The position numbers and the translations under genes were made by a program. From DATBLQ01 sp036555325 (GTDB lineage: Bacteria; Pseudomonadota; Alphaproteobacteria; Rhizobiales; Aestuariivirgaceae), in assembly GCA_036555325.1 (NCBI GenBank), contig DATBLQ010000002.1, positions 104,189 through 168,188 of the forward strand: 64,000 nt of DNA, in the 5' to 3' direction. The notes beneath the pieces are model-generated. The model made no database searches, was not told the DNA's origin, and worked only from the letters and a program-made list of their open reading frames with translations. This document shows, piece by piece, positions 16,686 through 25,566 of this stretch (its first letter is position 1; the number at the start of each line of letters is the position of its first letter).

Positions 16686-18911
16686 ATGAAATTCTTTACA
16701 CGCCGCATGGCATGGCTCCCCATGCTCTGCTGCCTGTTGGCCCTACCGCCCGCCAACGCCACCGATTCTGTGATCGGGAGTGGCGTAAACCGGACGGACC
16801 CCGTGGATCTCACCGTTGATGGCGACACGCTCACCATCGACGAGGGCGGCACCCTCAACGTGACCTCGGGCGACTACGCCGTAAGGGCCGAAAACGTCGA
16901 TGGCTTTCAAATCACCAACGACGGGTCGATCATCTATTCGAGCTCTGTCTTTGGAGCCATCTATGCGAACACCTCAACCGACGGCTTCATTTACAACGGA
17001 GCAGGAGGGTCGATAGAGAGTAGCAACTGGGCAATCAATCTCCAGAACAGCATATCTACCATTGTGAACGAAGGCGCCATCTACGGACAACAGGCGATTT
17101 ACGCGTTGGGAAGCACCGTAAACCTCACTAATTCGGACACGATTACGGGAAGCTTTATAGGCCTGAATCTAGACACCAGCACAGCGGATGTCCTGATCAA
17201 CACCGGTGCAATCACGGGTATGAATTTTTATGCTATCCAAATCATAGATAGCACCGTCTCGTATTTTTCGAACCAAAACACGATTGTGGGTCTGGAGCAG
17301 GGACTTCATTTACACAATTCCAGCCTCACCGGCATCAACTCCGGCAAAATTATCGGTGATATAGCTGTTAAAGTTCATGAAAGTGCCACACTCGATCTCG
17401 TCAACTCCGGTTTCATTATTGGCGGTACGACCGGCGTCGAGATCGCGGATACAGGCACCAGGGCCACCATCCTCAACAAAGGGGCAATCTACGGTGGCTC
17501 GGCGAGCATCGTTGTGGAGCAAGCCGATCTAGATCTCGTCAACTCCGGTGTTATACGGGGTGGTACAAGGGGCATCGACGTCGACGAGGGCTCGACGGCC
17601 ACCATCCTCAACAAAGGGAACATATACGGTGGCGGCAATGGCATCGGGGGCGACAATGGGAGTCTTTATCTCATCAATGCCGGCGTTATCGAAGGCGGAA
17701 GCTCCGCGATCAACATCGACAGCAATGAAGACATCACGATCGAATTGCTCCCCGGCTCTGTTCTGATCGGCGATATCTATTTGGCCAACTCAAACTTCAT
17801 CTTCGGCAACGGCCTCAATGCCCTGCTGAGCTTCAAGCCCGGCAGCTCGCTGCCAACTTCGATCGACACGAACGGGATGCCCTCTGTGGTGGATTCCGAC
17901 GACATGCAGATCGCGGTTGCTGATACCACCGGCTTTGCCATGGCCGATGAAACGCTCGGCGATCTGACCCAAAGCGTCATGGATGCCGTGTCCCGGCGTC
18001 TTCACACCGAAGAGTCGACCGCCGCTCGATACGCCCGCCTCGCCACTGGGGAAATCGTGAGTCCCGCCGGTCGCGACCTTTCGACAAGCGACGTAGTCTG
18101 GGGCGAAGCGCTGGGCGCCTGGCGCGAGCAGGAGGCATCTTCTCCGGTCTGGTCGTCGGATCATCATCTCACCGGCATCGTTTCTGGCTTCGATGGTGTC
18201 TTGTCGGAGGCCTATCACGCCGGGATATTCCTGGGCGCTGCCCAAAGCCAACTCGCCGTTGACGACAATGCACAGGAGATCGACACGCAATCGCTCTTTG
18301 GCGGCATGTACGTCAGCCGCAGGGCGGGTCCCGTCATCTCAGATCTGACAATCCTTGCGGGCTGGCAGGAAAACGACAGCGAACGGCTCATCGCCAATAA
18401 TACCGCCGCAACCGGCGTTGAAGTGGCCGAAGCATCCTATGATGGTATCTTCCTCGCCCCGCAAGTCACCCTCGGCATGGAATTTCCCGCCGTCACACCA
18501 AGCCTCACTTTGGGCTACGCCGGACTTTTCCTCGAAGAGTATGAGGAGCAAGGCTCGACCGCCGCCCTTACGGTCGACAGCCGATCGGTTCACAGTCTCC
18601 TCTCGCGTGCTCAATTGGCGCTGCCTCGACACTATGAGTTGGCCGACGGCCGCAGCCTCAGCATTGAGCATCGCATTGGAATCGAGGGTCGTTACTCCTT
18701 CGGCAGCGACGTTTCAGCGACCCTTCTTGCCCAGTCCATCACCTTCGAGCCTGGCGGGGACGATCTGGTTGCCAACCTATTTGCCGGATCGGATGTGGCC
18801 CTGCGCTCCATCACTGGTCGATCCGCCCTGCGTCTCGGCGTCCTGGCCTCGGCCGGCAGCGACGGCTCGCTCGTCCTTTCCTCGGGCCTTGGCGGAGAAT
18901 TCTTGTTTTAG
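16686..18911 (+). CDS. Autotransporter with tandem-repeat passenger and C-terminal beta-barrel
   Basis: The 741-residue protein starts with a signal peptide (MKFFTRRMAWLPMLCCLLALPPANA), so the ATG at 16686 was preferred over a GTG at 16662. The passenger (about 26-420) is rich in Asn, Ser, Gly, Ile and Thr. It is built of beta-helix-like rungs, including tandem units of about 46 residues of the form LVNSGxIxGGTxG...ATILNKGxIYGG. The last about 270 residues are an autotransporter barrel (WGEALGAWREQ, then GIFLGAAQSQ, FGGMYVSRRAG) ending in the terminal Phe signature GGEFLF. It is probably a type V surface adhesin. No catalytic triad was seen. Passenger codon use looks more AT-rich than its neighbours, suggesting transfer or relaxed selection. 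Confidence 0.88.
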   Translation: MKFFTRRMAWLPMLCCLLALPPANATDSVIGSGVNRTDPVDLTVDGDTLTIDEGGTLNVTSGDYAVRAENVDGFQITNDGSIIYSSSVFGAIYANTSTDGFIYNGAGGSIESSNWAINLQNSISTIVNEGAIYGQQAIYALGSTVNLTNSDTITGSFIGLNLDTSTADVLINTGAITGMNFYAIQIIDSTVSYFSNQNTIVGLEQGLHLHNSSLTGINSGKIIGDIAVKVHESATLDLVNSGFIIGGTTGVEIADTGTRATILNKGAIYGGSASIVVEQADLDLVNSGVIRGGTRGIDVDEGSTATILNKGNIYGGGNGIGGDNGSLYLINAGVIEGGSSAINIDSNEDITIELLPGSVLIGDIYLANSNFIFGNGLNALLSFKPGSSLPTSIDTNGMPSVVDSDDMQIAVADTTGFAMADETLGDLTQSVMDAVSRRLHTEESTAARYARLATGEIVSPAGRDLSTSDVVWGEALGAWREQEASSPVWSSDHHLTGIVSGFDGVLSEAYHAGIFLGAAQSQLAVDDNAQEIDTQSLFGGMYVSRRAGPVISDLTILAGWQENDSERLIANNTAATGVEVAEASYDGIFLAPQVTLGMEFPAVTPSLTLGYAGLFLEEYEEQGSTAALTVDSRSVHSLLSRAQLALPRHYELADGRSLSIEHRIGIEGRYSFGSDVSATLLAQSITFEPGGDDLVANLFAGSDVALRSITGRSALRLGVLASAGSDGSLVLSSGLGGEFLF
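17391..17680 (+). repeat. Tandem ~138-bp repeats in the autotransporter passenger
   Basis: The string GATCTCGTCAACTCCGGT occurs at about 17395 and again at about 17532, and GCCACCATCCTCAACAAAGGG recurs in step. This gives a 138-bp (46-residue) unit. A third, more diverged start (CTCATCAATGCCGGCG) follows near 17671. Identity is high in the first two units, so copy number could vary by slippage or recombination. Confidence 0.7.
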
Positions 18912-18982
18912 CCGTCCATCGCCGGCCTTTTGTCTTCTGCAGTCTTCCGCTAAAGGATCGCGGGCGAAGCAAAGGACTGGCC

Positions 18983-20029
18983 GTGGTTGCCGAAAAGATA
19001 GGAATAGGTGTCATTGGAGCCTCAGGCTATACCGGGGCTGATCTCATTCGTCTTGCGGCCCGTCATCCCTCGATCCATATCCGCGTGCTCACGGCAAACA
19101 CCCATGCTGGGAAGCCGGCGCATGAGGTGTTTCCGCATTTCTCCTCCCTCGACCTTCCGCCGCTCGTCAAAAACGAGGATGCCGACTGGTCAGGGCTCGA
19201 TGCGGTTTTCTGCGGCCTGCCGCACGCCACGAGCCAGGAGGTGATCAAGGCTTTGCCGCGGCACCTGAAGGTCATCGACATGTCGGCCGATTTTCGACTG
19301 CGTGATCCCGCCGTCTATGAGAAATGGTATGGCACTCCCCATACGGCGCTCGAACTGCAGAGGGAAGCTGTCTACGGCTTGACCGAACACTACCGGGCCG
19401 ACATTCGTAAAGGCCGTCTCATCGCCTGTCCTGGTTGTTACCCCACTGCGGTGTTGCTGCTGCTCCTTCCTCTCGTCAAGTCGGGTTTGATTGATCCCGA
19501 CGACATTGTGATCGACGCCAAGTCCGGAGTATCCGGGGCAGGGCGCAGCTTGAAGCAAAACCTGCTGTTCTCGGAAGTGGGCGAAGGGTTGTCCCCCTAT
19601 GGCGTTGCCTCGCACCGTCACGCGCCTGAAATGGAGCAGGAAATATCCAAGGCAGCAGGCCGTGGCGTCGTCATTAATTTTACTCCGCATCTCATACCCA
19701 TGAGCCGCGGCGAATTGTGCACTGTTTATGCTCGATTGGCGAAGGGAGCCAGCGCCGAAAGCTGCGCTGAGGCCCTCAACGCCGCCTATGACGGCGAGCC
19801 CTTCGTTCACCTGGCGCCCAAGGGGATCGTCCCTTCGACCCAATTCGTGCGGGGCTCCAACAACGTCATGCTTGCCGCTTATACTGATCGGATTGCGGGC
19901 CGCGTGATCCTTGTTTCAACGCTGGACAATCTCGTCAAAGGATCTGCCGGACAGGCGATTCAGAACTTCAATGTCCTGTTCGATCTTCCCGAGAAATCGG
20001 GCCTTGAACAGGTCGCGCTTTTTCCATGA
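18983..20029 (+). CDS. argC: N-acetyl-gamma-glutamyl-phosphate reductase ArgC
   Basis: ArgC catalyses the NADPH-dependent third step of arginine synthesis in the cytosol. The 348-residue protein has the Rossmann GASGYTGADLIR motif at 12-23. Catalytic Cys152 is in ACPGCYPTA, and the conserved His is in GVASHRHAPEMEQE. Translation starts at a GTG (18983), with AAAGGA upstream. The stop overlaps the next gene by ATGA, an uncommon pairing with a flavin oxidoreductase. argC is separate from the rest of the arginine pathway here. Confidence 0.96.
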   Translation: MVAEKIGIGVIGASGYTGADLIRLAARHPSIHIRVLTANTHAGKPAHEVFPHFSSLDLPPLVKNEDADWSGLDAVFCGLPHATSQEVIKALPRHLKVIDMSADFRLRDPAVYEKWYGTPHTALELQREAVYGLTEHYRADIRKGRLIACPGCYPTAVLLLLLPLVKSGLIDPDDIVIDAKSGVSGAGRSLKQNLLFSEVGEGLSPYGVASHRHAPEMEQEISKAAGRGVVINFTPHLIPMSRGELCTVYARLAKGASAESCAEALNAAYDGEPFVHLAPKGIVPSTQFVRGSNNVMLAAYTDRIAGRVILVSTLDNLVKGSAGQAIQNFNVLFDLPEKSGLEQVALFP

Positions 20030-22002
20030 GCACGCCGGTGGCGCAATCGATGCGGTTTCCTCATCTGTTCTCGCCCTTCAGCATCAAGTCCACTCACTTT
20101 AGAAACCGCATCTTCTCCACCGGACACGACACCTATCTGCCGGAGAACGGATTGCCTTCGCCGGCCTTGATCGCCTACCAATCCGCGCGCGCCAAGGGTG
20201 GGGCGGCTCTCATCGTCATCCAGGTGGTAGGGGTCCATGAGACTGCCCGCTACACGGGCGAGCTGCTCATGGCGGCAGACGATGAGTGCATCCCCAAATA
20301 CCGCGAGCTCATTGCCGCAATCCATGCATTGGGAGCCAAGGCGTTTGTGCAGCTGTTCCATCCCGGTCGGGAACTCCTGGGTCGGCCGGAGGGCGTAGTC
20401 CAGCCGGCCTATGCGCCGTCCTTTTCTCCCTCGGAGCGCTTCCGCACCGTTCCACGCACAATGAACAGCGAATTGATTGCCGAGATCATCGAGGGCTATG
20501 GAAGGGTTGCCTGGCGCATGACGGAAGCTGGCGCCGATGGGGTGGAGATTGTCGCCAGTCATGGCTACCTGCCGGCGCAGTTTCTCAACCCGAAAGTCAA
20601 CCGCCGCGATGATCGATATGGAGGCGAGCTCGCCAATCGGCTTCGTTTCACGCGCGAGGCGATAGCTTCGGTGCGAAAGATGGTCCCGGCCCACTGCATC
20701 GTCGGACTCCGGTTCTCCGGCGACGAAGTCGATGCCGATGGCCTCAGCGAGGACGAAACGCTTGCCATGGCGCGTTTGATCAAGGATGACGTGGACTATC
20801 TGAATGTCATCGCCGGCACGTCGGCAGCCTCGGCGGGAGCCGTTCACATTGCCCCACCCATGACGGTCAATCATGCGTATCTCGCTCCCTACGCATCGAA
20901 GCTCAAGCAGACGACCGGCACTCCCGTCTTCGTGGCGGGCCGAATAAATCAGCCGCACGAAGCCGAACGGATCATTGCAGAAGGTTCAGCCGACATGTGC
21001 GGCATGACGCGCGCCATGATCTGCGATCCGGAGATGCCGAACAAGGCGCATGACGGTCTGACCGACGACATTCGGGCGTGTATCGGCTGCAACCAAGCCT
21101 GCATCGGGCATTTCCAGATGGGCTTGCCGATCTCCTGCATCCAGTTTCCGGAAACCGGCCGCGAGCTCGCCTACGGCAACAAGCCCAAAGCTCGCCGGCG
21201 AAAAAAAGTTATAGTGGCAGGCGGCGGGCCTGCCGGCCTCAAGGCCGCTGCGGTTGCGGCCGAACGCGGCCACGATGTTGTGCTCTATGAAAAGGAAGTC
21301 CGCCTGGGCGGACAGGCCCTTCTCGCACAAGCCTTGCCCGGTCGCGCGGAATTCGGCGGCATTGTCACAAACCTTTCCCGCGAGGCTGAACGCTGTGGTG
21401 CTCGGCTGGTGAAGGGCTGGGAGGTTTCCCCCGATCTCGTTCGCTCGGAACGCCCCGATGCGGTGATCATCGCGACCGGGTCGACGCCCCACCTCCCGCC
21501 CCTTGAGGGGATCGATGCTGCTGCCGGCATCGTGCACGCCGCCGAAGTCCTCGCCGGCAACGTTCAAATCGGCAATAATGTCGTCGTCTATGATTGGCTC
21601 GCCGATTGGGTTGGTGCCGGTATTGCCGAAAAACTCGCAACCGAGGGGGCCTATGTTCGCCTTGCGGTGAACGGCGTCTGTCCCGCCATCAACATCCAGA
21701 ACTATGTCCGCGATGTTTATATCGCCAAGCTGCACCGGCTCGGTGTCACGGTGCTGCCCATGATGCGTCTCTTCGGTGTCGATGGGCGCACGGCCTATTT
21801 CCTTCATACCGCCGCGCAGGAGCCGGTGGTGCTCGAGGATGTCGACACGATCGTGCTTGCATGTCCGAACGCTCCCCTCGACGGTCTCGCAGCCGACGTT
21901 CGAGCGATGGTGAGCGAAGTTTATCTCATCGGCGACTGTCTCGCTCCGCGCACGGCCGAGGAGGCGGTATTCGAGGGGCTGAAGGCGGGTATGGCACTTT
22001 GA
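20026..22002 (+). CDS. NADH:flavin/FeS oxidoreductase (dienoyl-CoA reductase/N-demethylase family)
   Basis: The 658-residue protein joins an N-terminal old-yellow-enzyme TIM barrel (about 1-335) to a C-terminal FAD/NAD domain. The barrel has HDTYLPENGLPS, HGYLPAQFLNP and NRRDDRYGG. A 4Fe-4S motif follows with Cys352, Cys355, Cys359 and Cys371. The second domain begins VIVAGGGPAGLKAA and ends with LIGDCLAPR. This layout is shared by 2,4-dienoyl-CoA reductase, trimethylamine dehydrogenase and rhizobial N-methylproline/dimethylglycine demethylases. The HDTYLPENG-type active site looks more like the demethylase group (inference). It is translated from a 4-bp overlap with argC. Confidence 0.88.
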   Translation: MSTPVAQSMRFPHLFSPFSIKSTHFRNRIFSTGHDTYLPENGLPSPALIAYQSARAKGGAALIVIQVVGVHETARYTGELLMAADDECIPKYRELIAAIHALGAKAFVQLFHPGRELLGRPEGVVQPAYAPSFSPSERFRTVPRTMNSELIAEIIEGYGRVAWRMTEAGADGVEIVASHGYLPAQFLNPKVNRRDDRYGGELANRLRFTREAIASVRKMVPAHCIVGLRFSGDEVDADGLSEDETLAMARLIKDDVDYLNVIAGTSAASAGAVHIAPPMTVNHAYLAPYASKLKQTTGTPVFVAGRINQPHEAERIIAEGSADMCGMTRAMICDPEMPNKAHDGLTDDIRACIGCNQACIGHFQMGLPISCIQFPETGRELAYGNKPKARRRKKVIVAGGGPAGLKAAAVAAERGHDVVLYEKEVRLGGQALLAQALPGRAEFGGIVTNLSREAERCGARLVKGWEVSPDLVRSERPDAVIIATGSTPHLPPLEGIDAAAGIVHAAEVLAGNVQIGNNVVVYDWLADWVGAGIAEKLATEGAYVRLAVNGVCPAINIQNYVRDVYIAKLHRLGVTVLPMMRLFGVDGRTAYFLHTAAQEPVVLEDVDTIVLACPNAPLDGLAADVRAMVSEVYLIGDCLAPRTAEEAVFEGLKAGMAL

Positions 22003-22126
22003 GTTTTCCCCACCGAAAGGTGAGTCCTGTGCGGCCTCGCTGAGCATGAGCTATACTGCCGCCGTGCCTGGATGAAGTCCTTAAGTCGATGAACTTGCGT
22101 CGTATTGAGTTTCAAGGCCGTCAACC

Positions 22127-22912
22127 ATGACCAATGATATTTCTGTCGCCGGAGCACCAATTGCTCCTCCGATTCGTAAGATCGGGCTATCCGATCTGAA
22201 GGATGTCCTTCGCAAGGGACTCGACGATTTCAATGAGAAACCCAGCCATCTTGTTTTTTTGGGAATTCTATACCCGTTGGCGACGGTGATCGCAGCCTTC
22301 CTGGCTGCGAGATCGCAGCTGTTGCCGCTGGTCTTCCCGCTGATTGCCGGATTTGCTCTGCTCGGTCCATTTGCGGCTGTCGGGCTGTACGAACTAAGCC
22401 GGCGCCGCGAGCAGGGTCTCGAAATGTCTTGGATCGACGCGGCCCAGGTACTGTGGTCCCCCTCCATTGGGGCCATTCTGATCCTAAGCCTGCTGTTGTG
22501 CGCGATCTATTTGGCGTGGCTGGTCATTGCTCTGGGCATCTACTGGATGATCTTTGGCAGCGAAATGCCGGACTCGGTCATGCAATTTCTCCGGCAGGTT
22601 TTCACCACACCTGCCGGCTGGACCCTCATTGTGGTTGGTTGCGGGGTTGGTTTTCTATTTGCGGTGACGGTTTTGGCCATTGCAGCGGTGTCTTTTCCGA
22701 TGCTTTTGGATCGAAATGTCGGGGTGCTGACGGCAATTCAGACATCCGCTCGCGCCTTTTTTTCCAACCCGCAGACCATGCTTCTATGGGGTTTGATCGT
22801 CGCTACTCTGCTGTTTCTCGGAGCCATACCCGCCTTCGCCGGTCTCGCCGTTGTCATGCCCGTGCTGGGCCATGCCACCTGGCATCTATACCGCAAGGTT
22901 GTGGGAGCCTGA
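22127..22912 (+). CDS. DUF2189 family integral membrane protein
   Basis: The 261-residue protein has a polar N-terminus with IRKIGLSDLKDVLRKGLDDF, followed by about six membrane helices in three pairs. The short loop LYELSRRREQGLE (about 88-101) is typical of DUF2189. Its function is unknown. It stands alone, 124 bp after the flavoprotein gene, and converges with the M48 protease gene. The preceding gap shows no clear promoter or RNA element. Confidence 0.85.
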   Translation: MTNDISVAGAPIAPPIRKIGLSDLKDVLRKGLDDFNEKPSHLVFLGILYPLATVIAAFLAARSQLLPLVFPLIAGFALLGPFAAVGLYELSRRREQGLEMSWIDAAQVLWSPSIGAILILSLLLCAIYLAWLVIALGIYWMIFGSEMPDSVMQFLRQVFTTPAGWTLIVVGCGVGFLFAVTVLAIAAVSFPMLLDRNVGVLTAIQTSARAFFSNPQTMLLWGLIVATLLFLGAIPAFAGLAVVMPVLGHATWHLYRKVVGA

Positions 22913-22934
22913 GACACTTGACCCGGAGGCGTTC

Positions 22935-24029
22935 TTAGTTCGCCTTGCAAATCAACTTGAGCGACTGCCAGTTTTCTTCGCTCATCACGGGCCGCGGCGG
23001 CCCATTTTGTAACGGTTTTATCCTGGCGATCCGCTCTTCGGTGGCGGGATGGGTCGAAAGGAGTCCACCAAGCGGCCCGATCGAAACTCCGGCCTTCGCT
23101 TTTTGGTCTTCGATCTTTTTGACGGCCTCGAAGAACCGCTTCAATCCCAAAGGATCGATTTTCGACCGGTTGAGGAGCATCTGTGCATAATCATCTGCGT
23201 TGATTTCGGCGGAGCGAGTATAGCGAAGAATTGCTGCCAGACCCGCCAGATTGGACAGGACAGTTCCTCCATCGCTTCCCGTGGCAAGACTGATGAGAAC
23301 CTGCAGCCCGGTCAGCCGTATGATTGCCGCCTCGGGATCGCGGTTGTTCACATGTCCGAGCTCATGCGCCAGAACTCCCGCGATATCCTCGGGCGCCTTT
23401 GCAGCCTCTATCAATTTTCCCGAGAACACGATGCGCCCGCCGGGCAGGGCGAACGCATTTATCACCGGCAGATTGTAGACGCCGATGGTAAAGTCGGGAG
23501 CGATATCCGCATTGCCCTCGTAAAGACGGTTGCCAAGCACTCCAAGCGCTCTAAGGCCCGCCGGCGACTTGCACTCCGCGTAGCGCCCGACAAAAGACTC
23601 CTCCGTCTGCTTGCCGAGCCGGTCACGCCAGTCCTCGGGCATGATCTGAGCAACGAGTGGAGGAACCATCGAAAGCACGGCGTAGCCCAGTGCGGCAACA
23701 ATCACGAGGCCCACAGCCGTGAGGACCGAAAATCGTAAAATTGCACTCATCCCGAGCGATCGCGTGAGCTGCGGGGCACTCTCCTTGATCATCCCGATCA
23801 TCGGTTGATTTTCAATAATAAGGCGTTCCATGGGCGAAAGCTCGTTGCTCAACCTCAACGGCCGGTCGGGACCCATGGGGCTGGCTGCCTTCAAATGTCT
23901 AAGAGGCCAGAACCGCGACTTGCCGATTGAATCGCCGCTGATCCGTAAGCCACCATCCTCGAGAGCAACCTCGACCCGATGCGCTGTTGCGCTCTCACCG
24001 TCGAAAAACTGCCCGGACGCGCTGGTCAT
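22935..24029 (-). CDS. M48 family metallopeptidase
   Basis: The 364-residue zinc protease has an N-terminal soluble domain (about 1-65, with FDGESATAHRVEV), one membrane helix (about 98-122) and a periplasmic M48 catalytic domain. That domain has HELGH (His222, Glu223, His226) and the third-ligand region SAEINADDYA (Glu at about 273). Members such as BepA and LoiP act in envelope protein quality control. It starts 6 nt after the DUF898 gene on the same strand, so the two are probably one operon. The same DUF898-M48 pairing occurs in other proteobacteria, which suggests a shared envelope role. Confidence 0.92.
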   Translation of the reverse strand: MTSASGQFFDGESATAHRVEVALEDGGLRISGDSIGKSRFWPLRHLKAASPMGPDRPLRLSNELSPMERLIIENQPMIGMIKESAPQLTRSLGMSAILRFSVLTAVGLVIVAALGYAVLSMVPPLVAQIMPEDWRDRLGKQTEESFVGRYAECKSPAGLRALGVLGNRLYEGNADIAPDFTIGVYNLPVINAFALPGGRIVFSGKLIEAAKAPEDIAGVLAHELGHVNNRDPEAAIIRLTGLQVLISLATGSDGGTVLSNLAGLAAILRYTRSAEINADDYAQMLLNRSKIDPLGLKRFFEAVKKIEDQKAKAGVSIGPLGGLLSTHPATEERIARIKPLQNGPPRPVMSEENWQSLKLICKAN

Positions 24030-24035
24030 GCCTAG

Positions 24036-25190
24036 CTAGAATCCGTCGATATCGAATGCATCCGCCAGCCCTTCGCCGCGTTTGCTGATCAGTTCGCTCG
24101 ATTGCCGAATACTCTCGATATCCACCATGCCGTCAACGGTAAGCCTGTCGCAGAAATATCGAATGTTGCGCTGCAGGATCAGCGGCGAAGCGATGCTGAG
24201 AGTAAATATGAAAATCAGGACGTTTCCGATCCACAGCCCGATCAGGCTCGGCGCCGTCGCATTCAATCTGAACCGCGCCCGATCGAAGCCGGTGTAGGCG
24301 GCAAAGGCATTCATTTCCCTCGCCTGGTAGAGCGTCCACACGATCCCATAGATCAAATAGATGCCCACGCCAGCGATCAGAACGCCGACGATCAACGAGC
24401 CGACCCAATGGAGATCTCCTTGACGGCCTTCTGCAAAGAGGTCCTTGAACACTCCGTAGTAGAGCGACCAGAGGGCGCCCCCTCCGAGCAAAAGTCCAAG
24501 CGCCAGCGCCGCGATCGCGCCGAACCAGCCGACCGCATAGGCCGGATACAGCGGGCCAGGACTTCCGCGAAAAGTAAAAGGAGTTTGCCCAAAACGCATG
24601 TCTCGTGTGATGCGCTTCTGCAGTTCGACGTTCATTGCTGGTGTGGACCAGCCGAGCGTCAATCCCTTTAGCAGAAGCGAGCCGAAATAAAGCAGACTAT
24701 AGCTCCAGGCAGAGCCGATGAGCGTACCGCGGATTCCGCGCCACAGTGTACGAGATAGCCGGTAGCGCCTCGCCCGGTAGATGGCCATCCCCGTCAACAG
24801 CAGTATGAGAACGGTAACCATGAATTGTAGAAGGCCGAGGACGGGATGTTGCGGGCCGAACCAAAGCGATACGGATACAAACAGGAGGACGATCGGCATG
24901 ATCAGCAGACCGAAGACGATCAGCGCGCCTAAGAACAACTCCTTGCCCGTGCCAGTATATTCGAGAGGCTCGCCATTGATGTGGATGGAAGACCAGATGT
25001 GGCGGCGGACCTTTGTCCGTGCCCAAAATCTGTAAATGGACAGGGTAATGACGTTGAGGAGGAAGTTCACAATAGCCAACGAAAGCAGCCCTGGCCGAGG
25101 CACATAGGTAACACTGATGCTGACACCCTTTGGGAGCGCGGCTCCTGTTTTTGTCCCGGGCTTTGCTTCGAGAAGTTCGGTTTCCGCCAT
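24036..25190 (-). CDS. YjgN/DUF898 family membrane protein
   Basis: The 384-residue protein has around eight membrane helices and the repeated DUF898 motif. Copy one reads LNVITLSIYRFWARTKVRRHIWSSIHINGEPLEYTG at about residues 45-80. The second half contains NAFAAYTGFDRARFRLNATAPSL and a shorter IASPLILQRNIRYFCDRL copy. Function is unknown. It is the first gene of a two-gene unit with the M48 protease. The 376 bp between it and ilvD would hold both promoters. Confidence 0.88.
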   Translation of the reverse strand: MAETELLEAKPGTKTGAALPKGVSISVTYVPRPGLLSLAIVNFLLNVITLSIYRFWARTKVRRHIWSSIHINGEPLEYTGTGKELFLGALIVFGLLIMPIVLLFVSVSLWFGPQHPVLGLLQFMVTVLILLLTGMAIYRARRYRLSRTLWRGIRGTLIGSAWSYSLLYFGSLLLKGLTLGWSTPAMNVELQKRITRDMRFGQTPFTFRGSPGPLYPAYAVGWFGAIAALALGLLLGGGALWSLYYGVFKDLFAEGRQGDLHWVGSLIVGVLIAGVGIYLIYGIVWTLYQAREMNAFAAYTGFDRARFRLNATAPSLIGLWIGNVLIFIFTLSIASPLILQRNIRYFCDRLTVDGMVDIESIRQSSELISKRGEGLADAFDIDGF

Positions 25191-25566
25191 GATCTAGTTC
25201 CGGTTGCAGGCTCAGCTTAGTACAAGCAGGTCAATAAGATAGCTCCAACCCGATTTGGCTTTGGTAAACGAGCTTTGGGTGCAAAATTGTCACAGAGTGG
25301 GTTTTTGTGCAGCAAGGCTAAATCTGCACCAGAATTACCCAACTTTCCGCCTCAAACGGAAGCTAACGTATGAGGCAAGCAAGCGGTTCTTCAATGCGGC
25401 TCCGCACCAGTTTGGTCCATCTACAGGGGCTCCTCGCGCCACGAGTTCGAGGAGGGATGTTCATGTGCCGGTACGCAAGAACCGTGCTTGCGAGTGAGTG
25501 CAAGTATTTGTCAAACGCTCTGCCTAAAAAAACAACTGCACCGAGGCAGAACGGGATTGAGATTGA
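25191..25566. other. 376-bp divergent intergenic region before ilvD
   Basis: This is the longest gene-free stretch in the window. No tRNA, known riboswitch or BCAA-rich leader peptide was found. Two small inverted repeats stand out: CGCAAG-AACCGTG-CTTGCG near 25475-25493 and TCTGCCT...AGGCAGA (25519-25550, 18-nt loop) just before the ilvD start. A frame of 81 codons from 25370 is open but runs through both hairpins and has no family resemblance. Confidence 0.5.
25519..25550 (+). promoter_or_regulatory. Hairpin in the ilvD leader
   Basis: A perfect 7-bp stem, TCTGCCT (25519-25525) with AGGCAGA (25544-25550), encloses an 18-nt A-rich loop. It ends 16 nt before the ilvD ATG. It could affect ribosome access or be chance. 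No U-tract follows, so it is not a terminator. Confidence 0.3.
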
